Below, in pieces: positions 25,934 through 35,616 of a stretch of 64,000 nt of DNA. Each line of letters begins with the position of its first letter. Within the stretch, counting starts at the first letter, position 1. The notes under the pieces are model-generated. The model ran no database searches, had not been told where the DNA came from, and saw only the letters and a list, made by a program, of their open reading frames with translations. A program made the translations under genes and the position numbers. This stretch comes from Yanghanlia sp047501535 (GTDB lineage Bacteria > Pseudomonadota > Gammaproteobacteria > Burkholderiales > Burkholderiaceae_B), in assembly GCF_047501535.1 (NCBI RefSeq), contig NZ_JAZDRJ010000004.1:62001-126000 (forward strand), in the 5' to 3' direction.

Positions 25934-28579
25934 TCATTGCCTCAACAGACCTTTTAAAGCATCACCAATAGAACGCACCGGGTCTTTAGCCGGAGCGGGC
26001 GCGGGCGCTGAAGGCGTTGCAGAGTCGGGGCTGGCCGGCGCCTGGGTGGAGCTTTCTAATTGGCTACCCAAGAGTTCCAGCAAACCGCTCTTTACCGCAC
26101 CACGCACCGCCGCGCCGGCGATGTCCTGCCATTGCACTTGATAGGAAAGATTGTCGAACGCCCCCGTCACTCGCATGGGCACGTTCACGCCCCGCAGGGC
26201 CCGCAGATCGCGTGCACCGTTGTTGACGCGTAGATTCACTACGACATCCATCTGCCGGTTCACCAGATCAACGGAAGCGGGCTTCCCCTGCGACACCCTC
26301 ACCACCGGCGAAACAAGATCCAGTTTGTTGACCTGCCCTTGCCCTTTGGTGAAGCGTAAATCTGCGTCCAGCTTGGAAAAACGGGTTTCCGTTCCGGGAT
26401 CAAAACGCATGGCCGCGATGTCTGTTCCCCCTTTAGTGACATTGCGTACCAGTTCTTCCACCTGACGCAAAGTCTGTTCTGCATTGATGCCGCGCACAGC
26501 ACCGTCACGAATCTGCAGTTGCGCCGTTCCGCTGAGCGCGGCAAGCAGCGCAGGCATAGTCAGCCCATTGCTGTTGAGCTTGGCACGCAGCGAACCCTTG
26601 CCGGCAATACGCCGTTCGCCGGTCAAGGCAAACAGCAGCGGCTCAACATCCACACCGGCTACATTCAGTTCCATTCCGATATCGTTATCGGCCGTAGCAC
26701 TCAGCGCGCCCGTCAACTTGCCATCGTAAAGCTCGGTGCGTACGCCGTTAATGTCCAACTTGCCATTCACCGCCTTGAGCTCGGCGTGGAAGGCGGTTGC
26801 CTCAACCTGCTGCACCTTGAGCTGGCCAACATCAACCTTGCCGGTCAGATCGATATCGCGCAGGAATGACAGATCCACGGCCCGTGCGGCAGGTGCGGGC
26901 GTTTTCTCAGCGGGTTTTTCCTGCTGCGCCGGCTTTTCCTGTTTTTCCTGCTGAGCCTGGGCCGCAGGCGAACCCGGCTGCGCGACCTTGGCGGCAGCAG
27001 GGAACAAGGTATTGAAGTCAAGCTGATCGGCCTGCAAGGAAAAGTCGATCTTGGGGCGCTCCAGGCGTGTCACATCGGCACGAAAGTCCAGCTTGCTGCC
27101 GCTCAACACCGCATCGAGTTCGCTTCTGATGTGATCTTTTTGCAGGTCGGCCGCCACACTGCCAATGAAGGGGAACTCGAAAACACCGGCGGGCAACGCA
27201 GGATGCTCGATGCGTACATCGCCCCGCATGGCCGACAGATTGCCCCGTTCTTCAAAAACATTCCAGGCGGCAGGGGAAGTCATGTTCAGTTGCACCAACT
27301 GCTCGCCTTGCTGCATGCGACCATCAAGCTTGAGTTCTTTGAAGGTGAGTTGGCTGGCGTTGCCGGCCAAGCCGCTCATGCCCAGCACCATAGCCATGCG
27401 GTCTTCCTTGCCATGCAACTGCATGGTGGCTGTCAGCGGCTCGCCACGGGCAACTTCTGGAGAAATCGCCAAGCTGGGTGCATCAAGGCCCAACTCAAAG
27501 CGCTGATCAGGCTGCTCGCCTTTGGCCTGCAAGCTGAGTTTTTCCACATGCAGCTCGGCCTGACTACGATCGAGTTTGAGGCGAGGTACGGTGAGTGACG
27601 CTTCGAAATTCTTGATGGGTCTCTCGCCTTCGAGATCGCCCTGCAGTGAAAAAGCCAGGCCATTGGCGCTGAACATCTGCGAATAGGCGCTATACGCCAG
27701 GTTACCGCGCAAGCCCAGGGAACGCACTTGCAATTCGGCCAACTGGCCATTGAGCTGCACGTTGACCCGTTGCGCGGAATAGTTTTTCTGATCGGTGTTA
27801 AAGCTCACCAACGCCTGACCTTCGAACTGCGCATCAGCCGTCGGGAAGTCGCCCAGCAGTTGGCCACGAAAAGCGAGATCGAAAGGTTGGTCGGCCGTTA
27901 CCCGGCCAGTATTGAGTTCCAGGCCGGTCAGACGCCCCACATAGTTGCGCTGTTTGTCGTGCAGATGAATCTGGCCGTTACGCAGGCTGAGCCCAGCGAT
28001 GTCGATCTGCAAGTCGGCATCGTCAGGCGAGGGCTGGGCCCGGGCCGTGTGGTTCTCTTGCCCTGTTGCCTGCGCGTCGGCGGCCTCTGTTACGGTGGCT
28101 GCCTGCGCTACGCCGATGGCCTCAGTGAATGCGCTCAATGGCGAGGCTAAATCGGGAGCGGGCAAACGCGCCGTCTGCCTGCGGCTGAGCAGGTCATCGA
28201 AGTTGAACTCGCCTTCCTCATTGCGCACCACCCAGGCGTTAAAACCACTGATGGCAACGTGATCCACCACTAGCCGGTTGAACATGAGCGGCCAAATGGC
28301 CACCGCCAGCGTTGTACTATCGACAGAAGCGAATAGATCGCTGCTGCCGCGATCGGATAGGGAAACGTCTTGCACCGACAAGCCGATACGCGGGAACAAT
28401 GACAATTCAATATCGCCATTGATGGTCAAGGTTCGTTCGTATCTTGCGTAAACAATCTCTTGCAGCTTGCTCTTGTAAGCATTGGGATCAAAGGTCAGAA
28501 GAAAAATCGCAACCCCGACCAATGCGACAAGAACCACTACAACCAGACTGATTAGTACCCGCTTCAACCAGACTTTCAT
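25934..28579 (-). CDS. AsmA-family outer-membrane/lipid-transport protein
   Basis: Protein of 881 residues. One N-terminal membrane helix (LISLVVVVLVALVGVAIFLL, about 9-28) is followed by the AsmA signature TFDPNAYKSKLQEIVYARYERTLTINGDIELSLFPRIGLSVQDVSLSD in that order across about 30-78, then a long periplasmic beta-rich region. Residues about 540-570 form a Gln-, Lys-, Pro- and Glu-rich linker. The C-terminal AsmA region has LRAKLNSNGLTMPALLAALS and VNLRVNN. AsmA-like proteins are thought to move phospholipids between the membranes. It heads a two-gene unit with the MOSC-domain gene. Confidence 0.88.
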   Translation of the reverse strand: MKVWLKRVLISLVVVVLVALVGVAIFLLTFDPNAYKSKLQEIVYARYERTLTINGDIELSLFPRIGLSVQDVSLSDRGSSDLFASVDSTTLAVAIWPLMFNRLVVDHVAISGFNAWVVRNEEGEFNFDDLLSRRQTARLPAPDLASPLSAFTEAIGVAQAATVTEAADAQATGQENHTARAQPSPDDADLQIDIAGLSLRNGQIHLHDKQRNYVGRLTGLELNTGRVTADQPFDLAFRGQLLGDFPTADAQFEGQALVSFNTDQKNYSAQRVNVQLNGQLAELQVRSLGLRGNLAYSAYSQMFSANGLAFSLQGDLEGERPIKNFEASLTVPRLKLDRSQAELHVEKLSLQAKGEQPDQRFELGLDAPSLAISPEVARGEPLTATMQLHGKEDRMAMVLGMSGLAGNASQLTFKELKLDGRMQQGEQLVQLNMTSPAAWNVFEERGNLSAMRGDVRIEHPALPAGVFEFPFIGSVAADLQKDHIRSELDAVLSGSKLDFRADVTRLERPKIDFSLQADQLDFNTLFPAAAKVAQPGSPAAQAQQEKQEKPAQQEKPAEKTPAPAARAVDLSFLRDIDLTGKVDVGQLKVQQVEATAFHAELKAVNGKLDINGVRTELYDGKLTGALSATADNDIGMELNVAGVDVEPLLFALTGERRIAGKGSLRAKLNSNGLTMPALLAALSGTAQLQIRDGAVRGINAEQTLRQVEELVRNVTKGGTDIAAMRFDPGTETRFSKLDADLRFTKGQGQVNKLDLVSPVVRVSQGKPASVDLVNRQMDVVVNLRVNNGARDLRALRGVNVPMRVTGAFDNLSYQVQWQDIAGAAVRGAVKSGLLELLGSQLESSTQAPASPDSATPSAPAPAPAKDPVRSIGDALKGLLRQ

Positions 28580-28831
28580 TCACGCCTCAAAAACTGGGGA
28601 AAGCCCCAATGCGCCTGCACGCCGACAACAACTCAGAATACTACCTTACGCACCGCTCCCCTAGCGTAATGCATGGCGAAATAGCGGTCGGGCTCACCCC
28701 AAAAGCCGCTTACGCAGGCAAACTTATTACTTAAAATAATAAACAAAGCAAATAAACATCGAAACAGGCTAGCTTACGCGCCGTTCGATGCGTGTACTCT
28801 TTAAGGCTATTTACATCGTGGAAGGACAACA

Positions 28832-30106
28832 ATGAAATTCGAAACACTCGCCATTCATGCCGGTTATCAGCCAGACCCCACCACCAAATCGGTGGCTGTG
28901 CCTATCTACCAAACCACCTCATACGCTTTTGACAGTACACAACATGGTGCTGATTTGTTCGATCTCAAGGTGCCGGGCAATATTTACACCCGCATTATGA
29001 ACCCAACAAACGCGGTGTTGGAAGAACGTGTTGCGGCACTGGAAGGGGGTGTCGGTGCTCTGGCAGTCGCATCCGGCATGGCCGCCATCACCTACGCTAT
29101 TCAGGCGATTGCGCAGGCGGGTGACAACATTGTGTCGGTCAGCAAACTCTATGGCGGCACATACAACCTGTTTGCCCACACATTCCCCCGCCAGGGCATT
29201 ACCGTCAAGTTCGCTCCTCACGATGATATCGCGGCGCTTGAGGCCTTGATTGATGACAACACGCGCGCCATTTTCTGCGAAACCATCGGCAACCCTTCCG
29301 GCAACATCATAGATATCGCGGCGTTGGCTGAAGCCGCCCACCGCCATGGCGTGCCGCTCATCGTAGACAACACCGTGGCTTCACCGGCCCTGTGCCGCCC
29401 CTTCGAACACGGGGCCGACATCGTGGTTCATGCCCTCACTAAATACATGGGCGGCCATGGAACCACCATTGCCGGTGCGATTGTGGATTCTGGAAAATTC
29501 CCGTGGGCCGAGCACAAAGAGCGCTTCCCCATGCTGAACGAGCCTGACCCCTCCTACCATGGCGTCGTGTACACAGAAGCCTTCGGCCCCGCCGCGTTTA
29601 TCGGGCGCTGCCGGGTCGTCCCGCTACGCAACACTGGGGCTGCACTATCACCGTTTAATGCATTCCTGGTTCTGCAAGGCATTGAAACCCTGCCTCTGCG
29701 TATGGAGCGCCATACCGAAAACGCACAGAAAGTAGCGGAATTCCTGGCTTCGCACGACCAAGTTTCCTGGGTGCAATACGCCGGTCTGCCGTCTCACCCT
29801 GAGCATGCTCTGGCGCAGAAGTACTTCGGCGGCAAGCCCGCCAGCATTCTGTCCTTCGGCATCAAGGGCGGGCGTGAAGCCGGCGCCCGCTTCATCGATG
29901 CACTGCAGCTGGTTCTAAGGCTCGTGAACATTGGCGACGCCAAGACGCTTGCCAGCCACCCGGCCACGACCACACACCGCCAGTTGAATGCGGAAGAATT
30001 GGCGGCCGCCGGCGTGACCGAAGATATGGTGCGCTTGTCAGTGGGCATTGAACACATCGACGATATCCTCGACGACCTTAAGCAAGCCCTGGAAGCGAGC
30101 CGCTGA
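28832..30106 (+). CDS. metY: O-acetylhomoserine sulfhydrylase (PLP-dependent)
   Basis: Cys/Met-metabolism PLP enzyme of 424 residues that makes homocysteine from O-acetylhomoserine and sulfide. MKFETLAIHAGYQPDPTT is the typical start, followed by SVAVPIYQTTSYAFDS, VASGMAAITYAIQAI and the PLP lysine in HALTKYMGGHGTTIAGA. Its length and insertions fit MetY rather than MetB or MetC. A GGAAGG site precedes the ATG. The 252 bases upstream (28580-28831) are AT-rich with no riboswitch fold or MetR-type TGAA-N5-TTCA site that I could see. Confidence 0.94.
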   Translation: MKFETLAIHAGYQPDPTTKSVAVPIYQTTSYAFDSTQHGADLFDLKVPGNIYTRIMNPTNAVLEERVAALEGGVGALAVASGMAAITYAIQAIAQAGDNIVSVSKLYGGTYNLFAHTFPRQGITVKFAPHDDIAALEALIDDNTRAIFCETIGNPSGNIIDIAALAEAAHRHGVPLIVDNTVASPALCRPFEHGADIVVHALTKYMGGHGTTIAGAIVDSGKFPWAEHKERFPMLNEPDPSYHGVVYTEAFGPAAFIGRCRVVPLRNTGAALSPFNAFLVLQGIETLPLRMERHTENAQKVAEFLASHDQVSWVQYAGLPSHPEHALAQKYFGGKPASILSFGIKGGREAGARFIDALQLVLRLVNIGDAKTLASHPATTTHRQLNAEELAAAGVTEDMVRLSVGIEHIDDILDDLKQALEASR

Positions 30107-30137
30107 TTTCACCTGTAAGCTGCAACCGGGAATGCCC

Positions 30138-30164
30138 CCTCTGGCCCAGTTATGTGGCCAGAGG
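30138..30164. repeat. Inverted repeat after metY
   Basis: CCTCTGGCC (30138-30146) and GGCCAGAGG (30156-30164) are perfect complements around a 9-base loop. It stands 31 bases after the metY stop. No T run follows, so it is at most a weak or factor-assisted terminator or an mRNA end-protecting hairpin. Confidence 0.6.
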
Positions 30165-30281
30165 AGCCACAATCGGTATAGCGACAGGCGAGCGCATAAA
30201 CCGGCTCCTGAAGTGGACGATGTGCTGCGCATGCTCTATCCTTGGCGCTATCTTTTAATACATCGTTACACAGCCGCATCA

Positions 30282-31040
30282 ATGCAGAGCCTTTCCGATC
30301 GGGATGACGACCCTTTTCTTTTAACGTCAGAACTCGAAATCCGTTCCATCTTGCGCTCGCTCCAGCGACATGCCGCACTGGTGCGCATGTATGTGCGGGG
30401 CAATACAGAACAGTCCATCATGACTACTGTTCTGGAGCTGGATGACAACGCACAGCGGTTCATCGTTGATTGCTCGTCCGATACCGCGCTGAACAGCCGA
30501 TTCGCCCAGGCCGACGCCATCGTTTTCGACACCCAGCTTGATCAAGTCAACATTCACTTCTCGGGCGGGGACCTGGAGCTCATCGATTACGATGGGCAGC
30601 CTGCATTTTCAGTGCCGTACCCGCCCTCCCTCAGGCGCGTACAGCGCCGCGAGTTCTACCGCGTAGAGATCCCATTGGGCGAACCTGTGTCCTGTATTAT
30701 TCCCATAATCGAACTCGGGAAACCTCCGCGACGCGTTGAAGCCAGGCTGAAAGACCTCAGCGTCGGCGGGCTCGCCCTGCTGGAACTGGACACCGAAGCC
30801 AAGCTCCCCCACCAAGCGGGCATTACCTTCAGGGATGTCAGGCTGGTTCTGCCGGAAACCGGCGAGGTAACGGTCGATCTCGTCGTGCTGCGGGTTCATA
30901 CTCAAGCGCTACCCAACAAAAAAGAGCTCATCGAATTGGGTTGCAAGTTCGAAAACATTTCCAATGCTGACTCCAATCTGATCCAGAGCTACATCGGCCG
31001 TCTGGAGCGGCGCCTGAACGCCAAACGACACGGGTTTTAA
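30282..31040 (+). CDS. YcgR-type flagellar brake protein (PilZ domain)
   Basis: Cyclic di-GMP receptor of about 252 residues that slows the flagellar motor. The N-terminal YcgR domain covers about 1-110 (PFLLTSELEIRSILRSLQRH). The PilZ domain follows, with both ligand motifs intact: RRVQRREFYR (RxxxR type) and DLSVGG (D/NxSxxG type). No clear ribosome site marks the start; the ATG at 30282 fits the family length, while the ATG at 30231 would add 17 residues. It lies 10 bases before the methyltransferase gene. Confidence 0.88.
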   Translation: MQSLSDRDDDPFLLTSELEIRSILRSLQRHAALVRMYVRGNTEQSIMTTVLELDDNAQRFIVDCSSDTALNSRFAQADAIVFDTQLDQVNIHFSGGDLELIDYDGQPAFSVPYPPSLRRVQRREFYRVEIPLGEPVSCIIPIIELGKPPRRVEARLKDLSVGGLALLELDTEAKLPHQAGITFRDVRLVLPETGEVTVDLVVLRVHTQALPNKKELIELGCKFENISNADSNLIQSYIGRLERRLNAKRHGF

Positions 31041-31049
31041 GAAGATACG

Positions 31050-31709
31050 ATGGATGCTGAATTCTGGCTCAAGCGGTGGCAGGAAGGCGCTACCGGCTTT
31101 CATATGAACCGCGTCACCCCTTTGCTGACCAAGCACTGGCCCGCCCTGGGGCTGGGTGCAGGCGCAAGGGTGTTTGTGCCTTTATGCGGAAAATCTCTGG
31201 ACATGGTTTGGCTAGCCGCACAAGGCTATAAAGTACTCGGCGTAGAACTTTCATCCATTGCCGTCCAACAGTTCTTTCAGGAACAAGCGCTGGAGCCCGT
31301 CGAGCACGATTCCGCATTGGGGCGGCATTACGTCGCGGGGCAGATAGAAATCATCTGCGGCGATGTTTTCCAACTCGACAAAGCCACGCTGGCCACGTGT
31401 TCCGGCGTGTTTGATCGTGGTGCTCTGGTCGCCCTCCCCCCGGCCATGCGCGCCGACTATGCCCAGCACCTCTACGCCAACCTTGCGCACAACTACCGCG
31501 GCATGGTGCTGACACTGGAGTACGACCAATCCGCCATGGACGGCCCCCCATTTTCTGTCCCGGCAAGTGAAATCCACACGCTGTTCAATACCCATGCACA
31601 CATACGCCTGCTGGACAGTATGGACATTCTGGAAAAAGAACCAAAATTCGCCGAACGCGGGCTTAAAGCTTTGGTATCCAGCGCCTGGGGGTTAGAAGGC
31701 AAACGCTAG
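31050..31709 (+). CDS. tpm: Thiopurine S-methyltransferase
   Basis: SAM-dependent methyltransferase of 219 residues. FWLKRWQEGATGFHMNRVTP at the start, VFVPLCGKSLDMVWLAAQGY with the SAM loop, VLGVELSSIAVQQFF, and FDRGALVALPP are diagnostic. In bacteria the enzyme methylates thiols and also selenium or tellurium oxyanions. It begins 10 bases after ycgR, so the two are probably transcribed together. Confidence 0.94.
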   Translation: MDAEFWLKRWQEGATGFHMNRVTPLLTKHWPALGLGAGARVFVPLCGKSLDMVWLAAQGYKVLGVELSSIAVQQFFQEQALEPVEHDSALGRHYVAGQIEIICGDVFQLDKATLATCSGVFDRGALVALPPAMRADYAQHLYANLAHNYRGMVLTLEYDQSAMDGPPFSVPASEIHTLFNTHAHIRLLDSMDILEKEPKFAERGLKALVSSAWGLEGKR

Positions 31710-31871
31710 ATTCGCGTGGCGCTGCATCGGTGATTTGCATTGTTTGACGCCAACCAGAAGGCCGGTTTGCGTCGATGCGGGGGGTCAAAATGTTATCATC
31801 AAGCCTTAGCTTCATACTCCAAGACTCTTGCAGGCTGTGTTGAAACACGCTAGCAGGGGCGCCTTGACCTG

Positions 31872-32612
31872 ATGAAATTTTCACAACCTTTCTTTTTTTC
31901 CACTCATCGTTCGCAAGTTTCCGCCCAACCCAATCGCTGTGCGCTACATGCCGTACTGGCCCTCTTTTTGGCTGGAAGTCTGGTTTTACCAGCGATGGCA
32001 ACGGCCAAGCAGCCCGCAGAATCGGCTACGGTCGCCAATCTGGCCCTGCTTCAGGATTCCAAACCTTCTACACCCATTCGCCTGAAACTACACGGTGTGG
32101 AAGATCTGCGCGTTGAACGCCTGACATCCTCTTCAAACCCCAACCACAGCGACGCCGAACTCAAGAAACAGGCACAAGCCCGTTATGTCGCGGGTAAGCT
32201 CAAGATACATGAGTCCACCATACGCAAGTATGTGGATCTGGCATGGGAAGAAGCGGCCAAACGGGAACAGTTGAACCCGGAACTGCTGATCGCCATCATT
32301 CAGAAAGAAAGTGAATTCCGCCCCAAGGTACAAAGCCGTTACGGCGCACAAGGGCTGATGCAGGTGGTGCCACGCTGGCACCGCGATAAATTGCGGCCTT
32401 CCGAGTCGCTGTTTGACCCGGCGGTGAATATCCGCGTCGGTGCGGACGTGCTGGAAGAATACCTGGAGAAAGCGGGCGGCAATATTGACAACGCCTTGCG
32501 AAAATACTCGGGCAATGCACGTGGCTATGTCAACAGCGTTCTGAAAGAATCACGCACATTGGCCCGGGTAGCCGAACAAGCCGCCAGCAAAACCATGGAT
32601 ACCAAGGGCTGA
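31872..32612 (+). CDS. Lytic transglycosylase, SLT domain
   Basis: Periplasmic peptidoglycan-cleaving enzyme of 246 residues. A signal sequence with a long basic and hydrophobic lead (LHAVLALFLAGSLVLPAMATA) ends near residue 45. The SLT domain covers about 130-235: the catalytic Glu is in IAIIQKESEFRPKVQSRYGA, followed by QGLMQVVPRWH and VGADVLEEYLEKAGGNIDNAL. The 162 bases upstream hold no gene. Confidence 0.88.
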   Translation: MKFSQPFFFSTHRSQVSAQPNRCALHAVLALFLAGSLVLPAMATAKQPAESATVANLALLQDSKPSTPIRLKLHGVEDLRVERLTSSSNPNHSDAELKKQAQARYVAGKLKIHESTIRKYVDLAWEEAAKREQLNPELLIAIIQKESEFRPKVQSRYGAQGLMQVVPRWHRDKLRPSESLFDPAVNIRVGADVLEEYLEKAGGNIDNALRKYSGNARGYVNSVLKESRTLARVAEQAASKTMDTKG

Positions 32613-32637
32613 ACCGCCCTTGGCCAATCGTTTTACC

Positions 32638-34446
32638 TTATAGCCACGTTGCCGGCGTATTCAGCGCATGGCTCTTGGTGTTGCGCAGCAAAGCGTGAAC
32701 GGGCTCCATAAGTGCCAGTTCCGTATGGAAGAACCAATCACACGCTGCCAGTTTGCCCTGGTAGAAGTCTGCCAAGTGCGGCTTCTGGGGTAGCAGTTTC
32801 TGAGCCGCAACAGCCTGCTGCAGCCACAGCCAAGCCAGTACGTGATGCCCGAAGAGATCCAGGTAGTAGGCGGAATTGGCGCTGCCTTCCATGATGTCGT
32901 CAGCCGAGGCCTGCAACAGTACCGTTGTCGTTTCACGCAATTGCTGCCAAGCGGCATCCAGGGTGTCAGCACGCTCCGTCAGGTTTGTATCCTGTGTGGC
33001 GCGCGCTTGTTCCACGGTGTCGCGCACGCGCTGATGGAGCAGTTCCAGCGCCCTGCCGTCCTTCATCCCCGCTTTGCGATTCAGCAAGTCCAGCGACTGG
33101 ATGCCGTGAGTCCCTTCATGCAGCGGGTTCAGGCGGTTATCGCGGTAGAACTGTTCAACCGGATACTCTCGCGTATAGCCGTAACCGCCATGCACCTGGA
33201 TGGCCAAATCGTTGGCTGCCAGACAATAGCGCGCAGGCCAGGATTTCACGATAGGAATCAGCACAGCCAGAACCAGGGCAGCCGTTTCGCGCTCCTGTGC
33301 ATCCGGGTGCGTTTTTTCGTCATCCGCCAGGCGAGCCGCGTACAGGCACAGCGACAACGCGCCTTCCACATACGCTTTCTGGGTAAGCAGCATGCGACGG
33401 ACATCGGCATGCTCGATAATGGCAACCGGCGGGGTGGCTGGATCGTTACGCCCGGGCAAACGCCCTTGCACCCGTTCCTGCGCATAAGCCAGGGCATGAC
33501 GATAGCCGGTGTAGCCCAGCATGGTGCCTCCCATGCCTACGCCGATACGGGCCTCATTCATCATGTGGAACATATAGCGCAGGCCCTGGCCCGGCTCGCC
33601 GATACATTCCCCGATGCAGGCGTCATTTTCCCCAAAACTCAACATGGTGGACGTCGTGCCGCGGTAACCCATTTTATGAATGAGCCCTGCAAGGGCGACA
33701 TCGTTGCGTTCCCCTGCCCGGCCTTCATCGTCCACTCGATACTTGGGCACAATAAAAAGCGACAACCCCTTGGCTCCGGGAGGCGCGTCCGGCAGCCTGG
33801 CCAGCACTAAATGAACGATGTTCTCACCCAAGTCGTGATCACCGCCCGAAATGAAAATCTTCTGACCTTTAATCGCGTAGCGGCCATCTGGCAAAGGCGT
33901 AGCCGTAGTGCGCAAGTCAGGTACTGATGAACCCGCATTGGGTTCAGTCAGGGCCATGGTGCCAAGCCAGCGGCCTTCCAGCAAAGCAGGTAAGAAACGA
34001 CGCTTTTGGTCTTCACTACCAAAAGCGCGTATCAGATTGGCATTGGCTGCGGTGAGGAAGCAGTAAGCGGAAGTTCCCACATTGGCTGCACGAAACAACG
34101 CCAGACAGGCTTGTGAAATCGTAATAGGGAGCTGCATACCGCCCAGGTCGTAGTCATGCGTGGCAGACAGAAACCCTGCTTGTGCGAAAGCCTTTACCGC
34201 CTCCTTGATTTCAGGCAGCGTTGTAACTTTCTCGCCATCGAATGTCGGCTCGTTCTCGTCGGATTTCCGGTTATGTGGGGCGAAGAACTGGGTCGCAAGT
34301 TTATAGGCCGTGTCAATCGCGGCTGTGAATGTCTCGCGGCTGTGGTCGGCATAACGCTCGCGCTCAAGAAGGCTGGCGCTGCCCACCACGTCTTCTAGCA
34401 GGAAGTCCAGGTCGTCACGATTAATTAGCAGGTTGGGATTTATCAT
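32638..34446 (-). CDS. Acyl-CoA dehydrogenase (long, about 600-residue type)
   Basis: FAD enzyme of 602 residues that introduces the 2,3 double bond of an acyl-CoA. The FAD and substrate segment LGTMALTEPNAGSSVPDLRT (about 171-190) and IKGQKIFISGGDHD are clear. The catalytic Glu lies in LHEGTHGIQSLDLLNRK (about 450), preceded by HGGYGYTREYPVEQFYRD. An extra C-terminal helical domain fits the phenylacyl/long-chain subfamily. It is divergent from a Bug protein gene, and the shared spacer holds the TTCTGC-N3-GCAG operator, which ties it to the beta-oxidation operon at 37269-42805. Confidence 0.93.
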   Translation of the reverse strand: MINPNLLINRDDLDFLLEDVVGSASLLERERYADHSRETFTAAIDTAYKLATQFFAPHNRKSDENEPTFDGEKVTTLPEIKEAVKAFAQAGFLSATHDYDLGGMQLPITISQACLALFRAANVGTSAYCFLTAANANLIRAFGSEDQKRRFLPALLEGRWLGTMALTEPNAGSSVPDLRTTATPLPDGRYAIKGQKIFISGGDHDLGENIVHLVLARLPDAPPGAKGLSLFIVPKYRVDDEGRAGERNDVALAGLIHKMGYRGTTSTMLSFGENDACIGECIGEPGQGLRYMFHMMNEARIGVGMGGTMLGYTGYRHALAYAQERVQGRLPGRNDPATPPVAIIEHADVRRMLLTQKAYVEGALSLCLYAARLADDEKTHPDAQERETAALVLAVLIPIVKSWPARYCLAANDLAIQVHGGYGYTREYPVEQFYRDNRLNPLHEGTHGIQSLDLLNRKAGMKDGRALELLHQRVRDTVEQARATQDTNLTERADTLDAAWQQLRETTTVLLQASADDIMEGSANSAYYLDLFGHHVLAWLWLQQAVAAQKLLPQKPHLADFYQGKLAACDWFFHTELALMEPVHALLRNTKSHALNTPATWL

Positions 34447-34484
34447 GGCTACGGGTTGGTGCTCGCAAATTTTTAGATCGAGTT

Positions 34485-34523
34485 AGTTCTGCAATGCAGT
34501 TTTATGTACTGTTTAACGGAACT
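34485..34523. promoter_or_regulatory. Putative IclR operator region, copy 1 (with a degenerate second half)
   Basis: AGTTCTGC-AAT-GCAGTTTT (34485-34503) contains TTCTGC-N3-GCAG, the same core found twice before the fused hydratase/dehydrogenase gene. Four bases further, GTACTGTTTAACGGAACT (34506-34523) reads on the other strand as AGTTCCG-N5-CAGTAC, a degenerate relative of copy 2. The site lies between the divergent acyl-CoA dehydrogenase and Bug genes, 40 and about 100 bases from their starts. Binding by the adjacent IclR protein is inferred. Confidence 0.55.
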
Positions 34524-34620
34524 AAATCTTATAATACCACCGAACCCTTCATTGATTTAATACATAATTGGAAATAGAATCCATAAATTCAGAACTCTTT
34601 AACCGAGTAAGGAGACACCC

Positions 34621-35586
34621 ATGAAAACCACTTTTAACAAGCTTGCAATGGCAGTCGGCGTAGCTGCCGTCATCGCCCCCACTTTCGCTGCAGCGCAATC
34701 AGACTACCCCAGCCAACCCATCAGCATCATCGTGCCCTACTCCCCTGGCGGCACCACTGACGTCGTGGGGCGCGCCCTGGCTGAAAGCATGTCCCGCTAC
34801 CTGAAGCAGACCGTCATCATCGAGAACAAACCCGGTGCAGCCGGTGCCATGGGTGTACTCGACATGATGAACGCGAAACCCGATGGCTACCGCCTCACCA
34901 TGGCGCCCGTGGGCATTTTCCGCCAACCCTATATTCAGGAAACGCGCTACGACCCGATCCGCGACCTGACCTATATCGCTTCCTTTCTCACCTACGACTT
35001 CGCTGTGACTGTGAAGGCTGACTCGCCTTTCCAAACCATTCACGACCTCGTTAAGCACGCAAAAGAGAACCCCGGCGACATCACCTACAGCACACCAGGC
35101 CAATACACGGGCAACCAGGTTGTACTCGCCATGCTGGGCCACAAAGAAGGCGCCGAGTTCACTCACATCCCCTACAAGGGCGACTCTGACGCTACCGCAG
35201 CGCTCATCGGCGGTCACACCCAAGCTGCGGTTGTGACCAACAGCATCCTCACGCACGCCCGGGCCGGCACAGTTCGCCTGCTTGCCACCGCCGATGCCGA
35301 GCGCAACCCTGAGCTGGGCGACGTACCCACGCTGCTTGAAGAAGGCTACGACGTTCTGGTCCCCTCGCCCTTGGGCATTGCAGGCCCTGCCGGTCTCCCT
35401 CAGGAAATCGTTGAGAAACTCGACGAAGCTGTAAAGGCCGCTATGGAAGACAGCGCATTCCAGCAAGCCATCAAAAACTTTGGTGTGCGTCCTCTGTACA
35501 TGGATCACAAGACTTACAGCGAGTTCGCTAAAACAACCTTTGCCGGCGAAGAGGCCATCTTGCGCGACCTCGACCTGGACAACTGA
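34621..35586 (+). CDS. Tripartite tricarboxylate transporter substrate-binding protein (Bug family)
   Basis: Periplasmic binding protein of 321 residues. The signal peptide covers 1-25 (AVGVAAVIAPTFAAAQS). YPSQPISIIVPYSPGGTTDVVGRA and VIIENKPGAAGAMGVLDM are the family hallmarks. A GTAAGGAGA ribosome site precedes the ATG. It is followed after 30 bases by the IclR gene, and so probably binds the acid degraded by the neighbouring beta-oxidation enzymes. No TctA or TctB is nearby. Confidence 0.93.
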   Translation: MKTTFNKLAMAVGVAAVIAPTFAAAQSDYPSQPISIIVPYSPGGTTDVVGRALAESMSRYLKQTVIIENKPGAAGAMGVLDMMNAKPDGYRLTMAPVGIFRQPYIQETRYDPIRDLTYIASFLTYDFAVTVKADSPFQTIHDLVKHAKENPGDITYSTPGQYTGNQVVLAMLGHKEGAEFTHIPYKGDSDATAALIGGHTQAAVVTNSILTHARAGTVRLLATADAERNPELGDVPTLLEEGYDVLVPSPLGIAGPAGLPQEIVEKLDEAVKAAMEDSAFQQAIKNFGVRPLYMDHKTYSEFAKTTFAGEEAILRDLDLDN

Positions 35587-35616
35587 TCCACATCTAAACC
35601 AGGCAACCTGCTAGTT

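Noticed and set aside
28580..28831. Possible SAM riboswitch before metY
   Set aside because: The leader is AT-rich with no SAM-I, SAM-II or SAH core elements that I could recognise.
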